Made by a program: the position numbers and the translations under genes
Source of the DNA: Promethearchaeota archaeon
GTDB taxonomy: Archaea > Asgardarchaeota > Lokiarchaeia > Sigyniarchaeales > SOKP01
Assembly (NCBI GenBank): GCA_008080735.1
Contig: SHMW01000015.1
Span: 1-64,000 of the forward strand
DNA: 64,000 bases
Reading direction: 5' to 3'
Shown here: one piece after another, positions 9,888 through 18,767 of the stretch
Layout: each line of letters opens with the position of its first letter
How positions within the stretch are numbered: the first letter of the stretch is position 1
The notes under the pieces: model-generated
What the model saw: the letters and a program-made list of their open reading frames with translations, nothing else
What the model was told of the DNA's origin: nothing
Database searches by the model: none

Positions 9888-10053
9888 TATGTATTACCTC
9901 TTAATTAAATTTTATAAACTATTTGAGAAAATCATTACAGAGTTAAAAATTTGTTAGTGATAAAACAAAAATCGGCACCACAGAAAAATAAGAATCTATA
10001 ATCATTTCGAGTGAGAAATTAATAGAAAATAAGGAATAAAAGACAATCTTAGT

Positions 10054-10896
10054 TCATTGTTCTTGCTCTTGCTGTTGTTGTTGTTGTTTGTAGTATGGGA
10101 TGATATTGCTTGTAAAATCTTGGAGTGTATAAGGAAAATCATCTTCACTTGCGATTTTACCTAATTCCATTGAAATCCCACGTGCAAGAATCCAAAATGC
10201 TAATCCTAATGCCTTTTTTCCGCGATTATTTGCGGGGATTGCTAAATCAATCCCAGAAAGACTGTCATCGGTATCAAATAGTGAAACAACCGGAATTCTG
10301 GCAAGTTTCGCTTCATTTAAAATCACCTTATCTGCATGTGGATCTACGATTACGACGACGCTTGCATCTTTTATATAAGTATCTATGTTGGGATTGGTAA
10401 GTGATCCTGGAATAAATCTATCTGTGATAGATCGACATCCAAGGGCTTCACAGAATTTTCGGACTGGCTCTTTTCCATATCTTCGTACTGAAGAGACTAT
10501 TACTTTATCACTGCCCTCTTCAACATATTTACTGAGAAATTTTGCCGCAATTTTTAAGCGTTCCTCTGTTTGAGTAAGATCAATGACATATAAACCATAA
10601 TTAGTTTGTCGATAAATAAATCGTCTTGCGTCTCCTGTTAAAAGTTTCGTACCGATATGTATCCCTGCGGAAAGATAGAGATCCTTTTTCTCCTCATCCT
10701 TGTCAATAAATGTTTCCTCTTCCTCTTCCAAAAGGTCTATATCTTCTGTATCCAGTAAGTCAAGCTCCTCCTCTAAATCTAAATCCTCATCGAAGTCTTC
10801 TTCAAAATCTTCTTCAAAATCGACGAGTAAATCTTCATCTATCTCTATCTCATCGGAATCTTCCGTATTTTCTGAATTCTTTTTCTTTTTAGCCAA
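10054..10896 (-). CDS. rps2: Small-subunit ribosomal protein uS2 with an acidic N-terminal extension
   Basis: From about residue 72 the protein follows archaeal uS2: LSAGIHIGTK, the RFIYRQTNYGLYVIDL strand-helix, DRFIPGSLTNP and the PANNRGKKALGLAFW segment. In front lies an extension of about 65 residues made almost only of Asp, Glu and Leu after a short basic start (MAKKKK). The tail ends in a glutamine run. The total of 280 residues compares with about 200-230 for most archaeal uS2. The acidic repeats come from GAT/GAA codon runs. ATG at 10896 is the only credible start. Confidence 0.93.
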   Translation of the reverse strand: MAKKKKNSENTEDSDEIEIDEDLLVDFEEDFEEDFDEDLDLEEELDLLDTEDIDLLEEEEETFIDKDEEKKDLYLSAGIHIGTKLLTGDARRFIYRQTNYGLYVIDLTQTEERLKIAAKFLSKYVEEGSDKVIVSSVRRYGKEPVRKFCEALGCRSITDRFIPGSLTNPNIDTYIKDASVVVIVDPHADKVILNEAKLARIPVVSLFDTDDSLSGIDLAIPANNRGKKALGLAFWILARGISMELGKIASEDDFPYTLQDFTSNIIPYYKQQQQQQEQEQ

Positions 10897-11030
10897 GTTA
10901 ATACCACGTACTTTAAAGATAAATTGATTAAATAATTATTAAATAGATACTAAACAAAATGTACTATATATTATAATTTTTATTATAGAAATCATAATTA
11001 CAAATTAAATAAAGTTATTTTGTAAACAAA

Positions 11031-11516
11031 ATGAGGCTAGCAATTGGAGTTGTCGTGGGGTTGGTTCTAAGTTTTTTCAGTGTCTCTCTATTCGATCAAT
11101 GGAATACTTTGAGTATGGCAGTCACCTTAGGGCAATATAACTTTTTTTCTGGAATAAGTACGTTATTAAGTGCTAATTTTGAATTTAATCTCATTGGATT
11201 TTTTGCATCAGGACCATGTACTATTCCTGGCTTCTTTCAGCCCGCATTTCTATCGTGCTTGTTTTTAGGTTTTCTTTCGGGAGTCATTGTTCAAGGAATA
11301 AAGAGAGGAATGATCGGCAGTTTCTTAGTGATTATTATCACTCTCTTGATGTGGATTATTTTTAGTATCTTTTCGGGGCAAGATTTAATGAGTATTTTTA
11401 CGGGGACTCAGTTAATTGAGACGATAGGAGGAATCTTAGGAGCTTTATTAGCGGGAGTAGGAGGGGGGTTATTAGGAGGATATTTAGGTGGACCATATGA
11501 AGAGGAAGTATATTGA
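11031..11516 (+). CDS. Small polytopic membrane protein of unknown function
   Basis: A 161-residue, strongly hydrophobic protein with an N-terminal helix (residues 1-20), a central loop containing two cysteines and prolines (GPCTIPGFFQPAFLSC), and about three further helices, ending in a glycine-rich segment (GALLAGVGGGLLGGYLGG) that resembles glycine-zipper helices. I do not recognise a family. It stands alone between the divergent uS2 gene and the HD-domain gene, so genomic context gives no functional clue. Confidence 0.6.
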   Translation: MRLAIGVVVGLVLSFFSVSLFDQWNTLSMAVTLGQYNFFSGISTLLSANFEFNLIGFFASGPCTIPGFFQPAFLSCLFLGFLSGVIVQGIKRGMIGSFLVIIITLLMWIIFSIFSGQDLMSIFTGTQLIETIGGILGALLAGVGGGLLGGYLGGPYEEEVY

Positions 11517-11684
11517 ATAATTTAATAATAGATTTTTTATTTTTCAGAACTTTTTGCCGTTTAATTTTTTCAGATAAATTTTATATTTCTAGATTATGTT
11601 TTAGGAGGGACTAATTGCTACGGAATTTTCGCAAAAATCTTAATTCTTAAAGCTTAAAGTTATTCTTTAATTTGCATAATTAAT

Positions 11685-12221
11685 ATGGGAAAAAGTGAAA
11701 TGGTTATTCCCGATCGAGATTTTGCCTTAGAATTATTACGGAAAGTTCGACTTCCGTTTCCAATAAGACAGCATTCTATTAATGTTGCAAATAAGGCAGT
11801 CGAGATTGCGAACAATATAACTAAAGCCAAAGTGAATACGCGACTTGTAGAAATCGGGGGCTTACTTCACGATATTGGCAGATCGGTGACACATGGATTC
11901 GAACATGCCTTAATAGGCGGGAGGATCTTGAGAGAGAGAGGATTACCGAAGGAATTAGCCAGAATCTGCGAAACTCATATTTTAGGGGGACTTGACAAAG
12001 ATGACGCTAAAAAAGTGGGATTACCAGAAAAGGATTATCTCCCTGAAACCGTAGAAGAAAAAATCGTCTGCTTGGCAGATAAGCACATGACGGGAAATCA
12101 CGAGGTCAGTATCGGAGAACGATTTCAAAAATGGTTCACTAAATATGGAAAAACATCGCTTTTAATAAAGTCAAGAAAAAGAATAATAGAAATGGAAAAA
12201 GAAATAAAAAAACTAATGTAA
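11685..12221 (+). CDS. HD-domain phosphohydrolase-like protein
   Basis: The 178-residue protein shows the HD metal-binding pattern: His30 (RQHSINVA), the HD doublet at 62-63 (LLHDIGRSVTH), a further His in the GFEHALIGG helix, and a late Asp in CLADKHMTG. It resembles the small archaeal HD family sometimes annotated as TIGR00295. Such proteins are metal-dependent phosphohydrolases, often of nucleotides, but no substrate can be named. A second ATG five codons in (MVIPDRD) is an alternative start. The gene converges on the leuD-like gene, with only 9 bases between their ends. Confidence 0.75.
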   Translation: MGKSEMVIPDRDFALELLRKVRLPFPIRQHSINVANKAVEIANNITKAKVNTRLVEIGGLLHDIGRSVTHGFEHALIGGRILRERGLPKELARICETHILGGLDKDDAKKVGLPEKDYLPETVEEKIVCLADKHMTGNHEVSIGERFQKWFTKYGKTSLLIKSRKRIIEMEKEIKKLM

Positions 12222-12230
12222 TTTTTTGGA

Positions 12231-12722
12231 TTATAAAGAATTTTTCAGTTTCGGGATAACTCCACCTTCTTCTAAAATATTCAATAAAAATTCTGGTAAT
12301 TGACTAAAACGCAGTATCTTATTTTGAGTAATATTTCTAAGAATACCCTTTTCTAACTCTATTTCTAAATGATCTCCCTTTGAAAAATCTGTTTTTTTCC
12401 ATTCCAGGGTGATTCCAGGGATGCCTTGGTTTATTAAATTTCTAAAATAAATACGGGCAAAGGACCTTGCTATAATAGCTTTTATTCCGAGGATTTTAAA
12501 TACATTAACCGCTTCTTCTCGGGAACTCCCACATCCAAAATTTTCTCCCGCCATAATGATGTTGAGCTTTTCGGTTTTTTGAGCGAAATTGCGATCAACA
12601 GTTTCGCACGCACATTGCGCCATCTTACATTCATCTCGCAATGTAAGGGCATATGACGGCACTATATCGTCCGTGTTAATATCATCACCCATCATGTAGA
12701 CAAACCCTTCAATTAAATTCAT
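12231..12722 (-). CDS. leuD: LeuD/HacB-type dehydratase small subunit
   Basis: This 163-residue swivelling domain belongs to the aconitase superfamily. GDDINTDDIVP at the start, GCGSSREEA in the middle and AIIARSFARIYFRN are the standard LeuD/HacB blocks that close over the active site of the large subunit. The substrate loop after IVP reads SYALTL, not the usual ARYL pattern, so isopropylmalate, homoaconitate or another malate-type substrate cannot be separated by eye. The large subunit lies 850 bases upstream on the same strand, with a small membrane-protein gene in between. Confidence 0.85.
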   Translation of the reverse strand: MNLIEGFVYMMGDDINTDDIVPSYALTLRDECKMAQCACETVDRNFAQKTEKLNIIMAGENFGCGSSREEAVNVFKILGIKAIIARSFARIYFRNLINQGIPGITLEWKKTDFSKGDHLEIELEKGILRNITQNKILRFSQLPEFLLNILEEGGVIPKLKNSL

Positions 12723-12806
12723 AGATGTTTTGAGTGTATAGATTTAGAATATTATAGAATAGTATAATTTTTCTTAGGATATTAATCAAATTTTTTCTTA
12801 AAAGAT

Positions 12807-13385
12807 CTATCTTTTTGCGTAAAATGCTTTGTTCGTTTTTTCTGCGAAATGCTGCAATGCTTGTATAATCCTCTGAACGCTCTGTTTTTTATAATCTAAT
12901 CCTCCTATTAAATCAATTGCTCTGTCTCTTCCTTCACGGTGAACAAAATATACTTCATGGTATTTCATTTTTCTATTAGCATGCTCCACTTTCTTTTTTT
13001 TTTTACTTATACGTATTTCAAAAATATCGGCTAAATTGAGTTTTAGACTTTTTCTCTCAGGAACATCAAATTCAACTTCTTTAGCGGAAATATAAAAATA
13101 TCTCTCTTTTCCTACGCCCTTATAAAGTGAGAAAGCATCAGATAATTCCACACTACTATAGCAAACAACGGCTAAAAGTGAAAGTCCAGCAACGGCTATG
13201 GAAACCGTCAACGCTAAGAAGAGATCACCAGTTGCTTGTTGGATTGCAGCAAAAATTCCCACACCAATTATAATCAAAAATATCCCAAGACAAGAGAGCC
13301 CACAAAATAGACTTGCATTTCTCCTCCCAGCAAGCGTCTCTTTAATTTCAAAATATTCCTGATTTGGAATTTCTGGATTATTCAT
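12807..13385 (-). CDS. Two-helix membrane protein with a soluble PH-like tail
   Basis: A 192-residue protein. Residues 25-50 and 57-77 form two adjacent transmembrane helices. The rest is soluble and strand-rich with basic patches (SKKKKKV), which looks like the small PH/GRAM-like domains that often follow such helix pairs; the fold suggestion is inference only. It sits between leuD and leuC on the same strand, so it may be carried in the same transcript, but I see no functional link to leucine synthesis. Confidence 0.65.
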   Translation of the reverse strand: MNNPEIPNQEYFEIKETLAGRRNASLFCGLSCLGIFLIIIGVGIFAAIQQATGDLFLALTVSIAVAGLSLLAVVCYSSVELSDAFSLYKGVGKERYFYISAKEVEFDVPERKSLKLNLADIFEIRISKKKKKVEHANRKMKYHEVYFVHREGRDRAIDLIGGLDYKKQSVQRIIQALQHFAEKTNKAFYAKR

Positions 13386-13571
13386 TTTTTAACAGTTTTA
13401 AAAACTTTACTCTTTAAAAATTGGATTAGTGAATTATATGACATTTCATAATTTAAGCATTACCATTTCTCCTAACATAAGATAATTGCATAAAATCAAG
13501 TTTCGATATAAGCTCGAGAGTTTTATGATTTTTTTACATTATTAAAAAGAATTAGTTTTTTTGCTATCCAT

Positions 13572-14840
13572 TCAAATATAGTCTCTGGGATCGGTTATTA
13601 CCCCAGTTAAAGCAGAAGCAGCCACTGTTGCTGGGGATCCAAGATATATTTCAGAGGAAGAACTTCCCATACGACCTTGAAAATTTCTATTCGTACTACT
13701 GATACATATCTCTCCCGGTCCCAAAACGCCCAAGTGCCCGCCAATACACGGTCCGCACGTGCAATTCCCAATTATAGCACCCGAATTTACAAATTCCTCG
13801 ATAAGTCCTTCCGAGAGAGCATCTAAGTAGATTTTTTTCGATGCGGGTATTATTATAAATCTGGTGTGTGATTCCACCGACTTTCCCTTAATTATTCTAG
13901 CAGCTATCCGTAGGTCTTCAAGTCTACCATTAGTACAACTTCCCAAAAAGGCTTGATCAATTTGAGTTCCTTCAACTTCATGAATTGGTGCTAAATTTCC
14001 TGGACTGTGTGGTTTTGCCACCACCGGAATAAGCTCGGACAAATCATAATTATATTCCTTCTGATATTTCGCATCTTCATCGGGATGGATAAAAGCATAA
14101 GGTTTATCGGTTTTTTTCTGAAGCCATTGTTCTAATTTTTTGTCAGGTAAAAATATTCCGAATTTCGCCCCCGCCTCCACGACCATATTTGAAACTGTCA
14201 TCCTTCCATCAATGGAAAGAGATTTTGCTCCCTCTCCGTGGAATTCCAGTGATTTATATAATGCCCCCTTTGTGGAGATATCTGCAATTAATTGTAAAAT
14301 TAAATCCTTGGACATTACACCTTCTGAAAGCTCTCCATCTAATATTATCTTATATGATCCCGGTACTTTAAACCAGAGTTTTCCGGTTGCGAATACCACA
14401 GCAACATCACTGGCGCCAATTCCCGTTGCTAAGCAATTAAAAGCTCCATACGTCGTGGTGTGGCTATCGCTCCCAACGATTAGCATTCCAGGTCGTGCAA
14501 AACCTTTTTCAGGGAGGACTTGATGGCAAATACCTTCATTCATACCCATATTATGGATAAATTTATATTTTTCAGCAAAATTCCTACAATCTTGATGCAT
14601 TTGAGCCGCAGAGATCGTAGGTGCAGGTACCCAATGATCTAAGATAAAAAAGATTTTGTCCGGATCCCATACGTAATTGATACCTAATTTTTCATATTCT
14701 TTATGAATGCGACCACCCAGTTGCTCATGCACCATCACTAGGTCTATAGGCGCTTCAATATATTGATTTGGTTCAATATCTTTTAGACTAGAATGTTCCT
14801 TAAAAATCTTCTCGCAAATAGTATAACCCACATCAATCAC
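13572..14840 (-). CDS. leuC: LeuC/HacA-type dehydratase large subunit (aconitase family)
   Basis: The 422-residue protein carries the [4Fe-4S] cysteines of the aconitase family: GSCTNGRLED and, about 60 residues later, GNCTCGPCIGGH with the CxxC pair. VGSDSHTTTYG and FILDHWVPAP are further family blocks. Together with the LeuD-type subunit it should isomerise 2- and 3-isopropylmalate in leucine synthesis, though the homoaconitase branch cannot be excluded. The start is GTG at 14840, which overlaps the end of the upstream M28 gene by eight bases, so translation of the two is probably coupled. Confidence 0.87.
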   Translation of the reverse strand: MIDVGYTICEKIFKEHSSLKDIEPNQYIEAPIDLVMVHEQLGGRIHKEYEKLGINYVWDPDKIFFILDHWVPAPTISAAQMHQDCRNFAEKYKFIHNMGMNEGICHQVLPEKGFARPGMLIVGSDSHTTTYGAFNCLATGIGASDVAVVFATGKLWFKVPGSYKIILDGELSEGVMSKDLILQLIADISTKGALYKSLEFHGEGAKSLSIDGRMTVSNMVVEAGAKFGIFLPDKKLEQWLQKKTDKPYAFIHPDEDAKYQKEYNYDLSELIPVVAKPHSPGNLAPIHEVEGTQIDQAFLGSCTNGRLEDLRIAARIIKGKSVESHTRFIIIPASKKIYLDALSEGLIEEFVNSGAIIGNCTCGPCIGGHLGVLGPGEICISSTNRNFQGRMGSSSSEIYLGSPATVAASALTGVITDPRDYI

Positions 14841-16110
14841 ATTCTAAGATGTTATTACCACATAATTCTTGATAATTCTGATCGAGATTTAGCACAACTC
14901 TCCTTATTAGGATACATGCATCCTTCAAAACTTCACCGTCTACTTTGTCTGGTGTATCATTTTTAGTATGGCTATATTTTGAGGCTGCTCTGGTGACTAA
15001 ATCGATCGAAGCAAAATTCCTCTGATGATAGGGAACTGAATCTGTATGAGCTCCCGTGGTTAGATGAAATCCATAGATTTCGATATCCTCTTTACTTGCA
15101 GCGGTTTCTAAATATTCAGCTAATAATGGAGCAATCTTCCTTCTGGGAAAAACCCCATACGATTTTAAATACTCTACCCTATTCCAACGATGACCTTTAC
15201 AGGAAATCATATCCAAATTTATTTGAAATATCCTCCCTTTTTCAAATTGGACTTCATGATTATCAACAAAGACTCGACTTCCCATGGTTCCAAGTTCCTC
15301 TGCTGAATACTGACAGAACCAGAGATTAAAATTGTTCAAGGGATGGTTTTGAAAATAGGAACTCAGTTCAAACACCACAGCCATCCCAGAAGCATTATCA
15401 AGAGCACCATCAGACTTATTATGGGTGTTTAGATTCATTAGGAAAATATTTGTAATAGAAATAAGGATTGTTGGTACCCACAGTCCGATTTGAAAAAATA
15501 GACTGGGAAGAGAAAACGGCCCGATAAGAGTGGCTATATATAATGCAAATGTAATTCCTAAAAAAATTGCGCTAAAAAGCCAAATCCTATAGAAAATTAC
15601 TCTCCATTGTGTTTGAAAAGATTGTGACTTCGAATCTAAGTGCGCAGAGATTATAATATCACCAGCTCTTTCTTCACTCATATTTTTTGATGGGATTTTG
15701 ACAAATACATTTGTAGCATTAAACATTTTTCCATAATATTTGCCCCAAAATCCTGGGTGCTCCGGAGATCTTAATCCTCGCAAAATAAATAGGATAATAA
15801 TCACTAAACCAATAATGACCAAAATAGAGATGATAAATTGTAAATATGTAAAAAACACAAACATCAGAAGAAAAACCAAATTTATCATCGCAATCAATTT
15901 GATGAGTGTGGTGGAATAAAAATCTGAAGATCTAAACGATTCAGTCTCTATCTGTTCTTGTGAAAATCCTAATTGATTGAATAGATCTGAGGTTAACTGA
16001 ACCGCTTTCTTTTCACCTGGAGAGCCCGCAAGTCTCGGAAAGGAGAATTTCTTGACATATCCATGCAACCTTTCCGCGCGAAACTTTTGGCCCAATTTAC
16101 GTTTTTCCAT
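14833..16110 (-). CDS. Membrane-anchored M28-family metallopeptidase, second copy
   Basis: A 425-residue paralogue of the gene at 2273-3445, with the same plan: a short soluble start containing the shared FPRLAGSPGEKKA motif, two transmembrane helices, the first metal ligands in SAHLDSKSQ, two more helices, then ALDNASG, SAEELGTMG, INLD and the final His in SHTKNDTPDKV. All five metal-ligand positions are kept, so it is probably active. Its stop codon overlaps the start of leuC. Both copies lie next to branched-chain amino-acid genes (ilvD, leuC), which may reflect one ancestral arrangement. Confidence 0.8.
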   Translation of the reverse strand: MEKRKLGQKFRAERLHGYVKKFSFPRLAGSPGEKKAVQLTSDLFNQLGFSQEQIETESFRSSDFYSTTLIKLIAMINLVFLLMFVFFTYLQFIISILVIIGLVIIILFILRGLRSPEHPGFWGKYYGKMFNATNVFVKIPSKNMSEERAGDIIISAHLDSKSQSFQTQWRVIFYRIWLFSAIFLGITFALYIATLIGPFSLPSLFFQIGLWVPTILISITNIFLMNLNTHNKSDGALDNASGMAVVFELSSYFQNHPLNNFNLWFCQYSAEELGTMGSRVFVDNHEVQFEKGRIFQINLDMISCKGHRWNRVEYLKSYGVFPRRKIAPLLAEYLETAASKEDIEIYGFHLTTGAHTDSVPYHQRNFASIDLVTRAASKYSHTKNDTPDKVDGEVLKDACILIRRVVLNLDQNYQELCGNNILECD

Positions 16111-16214
16111 GTGTATTTTTTAAAACCAGAATTACTGATTATTTTTTTGAAAAATTAAGTGTAAAATACCTTCCATTATAGGAAAATAGTAATAATCATA
16201 TATTTGTTGGTATT

Positions 16215-16826
16215 CTAAAAAATATTTTCTTTATTTAAATGTTCGAAAAGTATCTTCTGTATTTTATTCTGAACTACTTCAATAATCTCATCAGTATTAA
16301 TAATAGCATACTCCTCCTTCTCAGCCCGCTCTAAATACGCGTTTCTGACTTTATTCAAAAAAGATACGTTTTCGAATTTTTCCAAATTTTGTTGAGATTT
16401 TCTCGCAAGTGAAATTTTAGGATCAATGTCCAAAATGATGGTAAGATTAGGTTTTCCGACAAATTTATTGATTATTTTAACCCATTCCACGGAAATCTGT
16501 GTAGATTGAAGAGATTGATATACAATTGATGATTCGATATATCTATCTGAGATAACAATATAGTTTTCCTCTAATTTTGGTTTAATTTCAGTTTGATAAT
16601 GATAATCTCTGTCAGCGGCAAATAATAAGGCATCTGTAGTTGGAGGCGCTTCGTTTTTTTTTAGAAATTTTCTGACTAATTCTCCGATTTCATTTTTGGT
16701 TGGCTCTTGGGTATGATGAACCTTAAATCCTTTATTTTTTAGGAAGCCCGCTAGTAATTTCGAGTGTGTAGTCGACCCACATCCATCTATACCATCCAAG
16801 ACGCAAAAGAAAGGAGCTTTATTCAA
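16215..16826 (-). CDS. tmk: Thymidylate kinase
   Basis: The 203-residue protein matches dTMP kinase, which phosphorylates dTMP to dTDP: the P-loop region LDGIDGCGSTTHS (residues 10-22), TQEPT with the substrate-binding Glu-Pro, LLFAADRDYH, and the DR(Y) motif in ISDRYIESSIVYQ. The P-loop has Ser-Thr-Thr where most kinases have Lys-Ser-Thr, so the usual phosphate-binding lysine is replaced. Variants without this lysine occur in some archaeal nucleotide kinases. The gene stands alone, with about 290 bases of empty A/T-rich sequence upstream. Confidence 0.87.
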   Translation of the reverse strand: MNKAPFFCVLDGIDGCGSTTHSKLLAGFLKNKGFKVHHTQEPTKNEIGELVRKFLKKNEAPPTTDALLFAADRDYHYQTEIKPKLEENYIVISDRYIESSIVYQSLQSTQISVEWVKIINKFVGKPNLTIILDIDPKISLARKSQQNLEKFENVSFLNKVRNAYLERAEKEEYAIINTDEIIEVVQNKIQKILFEHLNKENIF

Positions 16827-17194
16827 TTCTGTTTTAACCTAATAAAATTCTATTATCTTCATTAGATTCTTAATGAAATTTAAGATTATTTATTGGAGAA
16901 GAAATATCTTTCAAATCTATTTTAACATAAGGTAAATTTGGTAGCCACTAATGTTAGTGAATTTGTTCAATTACTTAGAATTCATACTAATTACAAAAAG
17001 AGGTTACGATTCACGATTTCGGCTCATTTTCTATTTTTATCAAATTAATTATATTTCAAACTAACCTTTTTGTCATTTAAATCAATTAAGAATAAAAATA
17101 AGAGTGTAATTCAAAATGGAAAAAGGTTATTGTCCTTAGTGTGGGTCAATAGTAAAAGCTAAAGTCTATATATTTATTTCTGGGAAAAAACCCA

Positions 17195-17239
17195 CCCAAC
17201 TTAGGATATCCCCATTTCAGATGGAACAAAAATTCAATT
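17195..17239 (+). repeat. 45-bp direct repeat, copy 1, in the zinc-ribbon pseudogene
   Basis: The block running from CCCAACTTAG to AAATTCAATT recurs at 17361-17405 with a single G/C difference. Both copies lie inside the decayed zinc-ribbon gene, 166 bases apart start to start. In copy 1 it reads through in frame; copy 2 brings a TAG (CCAACTTAG) into that frame. Confidence 0.85.
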
Positions 17240-17360
17240 TCTGGGAAAAAAAAGAGAAAACTCTGTGTTTTTATTGTGATAATATTCTGAGCCCTGCTGA
17301 AATATATCATAAGAATATACCTAGGCAAGACTTATCCCGTGAAAGATCGATAAATCCCCG

Positions 17361-17405
17361 CCCAACTTAGCATATCCCCATTTCAGATGGAACAAAAATT
17401 CAATT
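17361..17405 (+). repeat. 45-bp direct repeat, copy 2
   Basis: Second copy of the block at 17195-17239, one mismatch over 45 bases. It lies just before the surviving C-terminal zinc ribbon of the pseudogene, so the duplication helped to break the reading frame. Confidence 0.85.
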
Positions 17406-17684
17406 ACCTGAGGAAAGCGTTCAAAGAGGTAAATTACATATTGTCCATTATGTGGAGCGGAAATTATCAGTGATGCGAAATTCTGCCGAAGTTGCGGTAA
17501 TAAATTTCAGATTTAACACCAAAAGGTCTGTTCTTTATAGTCAATTAAAACCTTGGAAAACTTAAAGTCTAATTCTTTTTGGAGGGCAAAGCATTCCTTA
17601 TAAGATTAATTTATTATAGTTCGAAATTTAAAGTTGTAAATAGATTAAAATATAGTATAATTACATTATTATTAGTGAAGAATA

Positions 17685-18122
17685 ATGCCTAAGAAGAAAC
17701 ATGCATTTTGTCCAAGTTGCGGTAAACCCGTAAAACCAATCCGAAGACCTCTTACTTCGTTCCATTATCAAATATTAGTAATTTCGACGATTGCCAGTTT
17801 AGGATTCGCTTTCATCGCATTTCTAATATATCGCTTTTTGATACAAAAAAAGGTTTATTGCCCAAAATGCGGTTCGAAGGTGGAATTCTATGCCAACCCC
17901 GAAGAATATCCAAAAAAGATGCCTGTTATTAATTTAATGGAGAAATTAGAGCAAGAGAAATTGCAGAAACAAGAAAAAAAGCAAAAGACCGAGCAAAATG
18001 AATCTCAAGGGGAGAAAGAATATATTTTATGTGAGAATTGTAGTCGGGAAATCGATAAAAAAGCGAAAATATGCCCTTTCTGTGGTTGGGAGCAAGGTAA
18101 AGAGCAGATTGAAACGGTATAA
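17685..18122 (+). CDS. Membrane protein with paired zinc ribbons (divergent family member)
   Basis: 145 residues. The N-terminal CPSCGKPVK and the CPKCGSKVE after the membrane helix (about residues 27-47) form one split zinc ribbon. A charged Lys/Glu/Gln linker at about 85-110 leads to a second ribbon, CENCSREIDKKAKI followed by CPFCGWEQG. The architecture is the same as in the three genes that follow, but the sequence is more distant. The function is unknown; the metal sites and single membrane span suggest a small membrane-bound adaptor. The genes at 18230, 18768 and 19342 follow on the same strand. Confidence 0.7.
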   Translation: MPKKKHAFCPSCGKPVKPIRRPLTSFHYQILVISTIASLGFAFIAFLIYRFLIQKKVYCPKCGSKVEFYANPEEYPKKMPVINLMEKLEQEKLQKQEKKQKTEQNESQGEKEYILCENCSREIDKKAKICPFCGWEQGKEQIETV

Positions 18123-18229
18123 TAACCATTTTCAATTTAACCAAAAAATTATAAAACCACTTTGCTTTTTTAATTCTTGATAAAATAAAAAATCATTTAA
18201 AAGTATAAACCATCATCGTGTGAATAAAA

Positions 18230-18628
18230 ATGACGACAGGTTATTGTCCGCACTGCGGCGAGGTGGTATTAGGAAAGCGGGAAGATATAGACATCTGTTT
18301 GGCAATAATATTGGCTATTTTTACTGCAGGTATTGGCTTAATTATTTATCTAATAATTTGGTATAGTAAAGATGAAAATCGATGTGTACATTGTAATTCC
18401 GTCCTTAGACCGACGGAAACCCAATTTCAACCATCTCAAGGTCAACCCTATAGGCAAGAACCTACACCCCCACAACAAAATCCTTACAAGATGGCATCTT
18501 CTAGTACATCCACTTCCAATTCGAAAGAGGAAGTGATCTCGGGAGGAAATACAAAATATTGTCCATTTTGCGGCTCCGACATTGAGCCAGGGGCTAAATT
18601 TTGCCCCAATTGTGGTAGTAAAATATAA
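18230..18628 (+). CDS. Zinc-ribbon membrane protein, tandem family copy A
   Basis: 132 residues: CPHCGEVVLGKRED at the N-terminus, a hydrophobic segment CLAIILAIFTAGIGLIIYLI, then CVHCNSVL closing the first zinc site. A Pro/Gln/Ser linker follows, and the C-terminal ribbon ends in KFCPNCGSKI. It is nearly identical to the next copy through the membrane segment, which shows recent duplication. The hydrophobic stretch contains Gly in its middle and could be a hairpin rather than a single span. No function is known to me. Confidence 0.75.
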   Translation: MTTGYCPHCGEVVLGKREDIDICLAIILAIFTAGIGLIIYLIIWYSKDENRCVHCNSVLRPTETQFQPSQGQPYRQEPTPPQQNPYKMASSSTSTSNSKEEVISGGNTKYCPFCGSDIEPGAKFCPNCGSKI

Positions 18629-18767
18629 TCATCATCTCATTTTTCATCATTTATTTTCTCCTAACTATTTAGATTTCAATTTTACATACTAAAAATTGGT
18701 CTAAAGATATTTTTAATAAAACCATGGACATATTTCTCATAATATAATAATATCAAGAGGTTAAAAC

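Larger units (their letters stand above)
17116..17516 (+). pseudogene. Decayed zinc-ribbon membrane-protein gene
   Basis: The ATG at 17116 starts MEKGYCP, then an in-frame TAG, then CGSIVKAK. The next recognisable piece in the same frame is KTLCFYCDNILSPAE, matching RCVHCNSVLRPTE in the copy at 18230. The C-terminal zinc ribbon YCPLCGAEIISDAKF, followed by CRSCGNKFQI, is intact but in another frame and ends at TAA 17516. The transmembrane segment found in the other copies is gone, replaced by a duplicated 45-base block. A stop codon, a frameshift and a lost membrane segment together mark it as a dead member of the downstream family. Confidence 0.8.

Noticed and set aside
10700..10927. Plus-strand serine-rich frame opposite uS2
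   Set aside because: The Ser/Lys run is the complement of the GAT/GAA codons of the acidic uS2 extension, not a gene.
17116..17160. In-frame TAG in GYCP-TAG-CGS as possible pyrrolysine
   Set aside because: The same gene also has a frameshift and has lost its membrane segment, and the intact copies have His or Lys at that position, so decay is the simpler reading.
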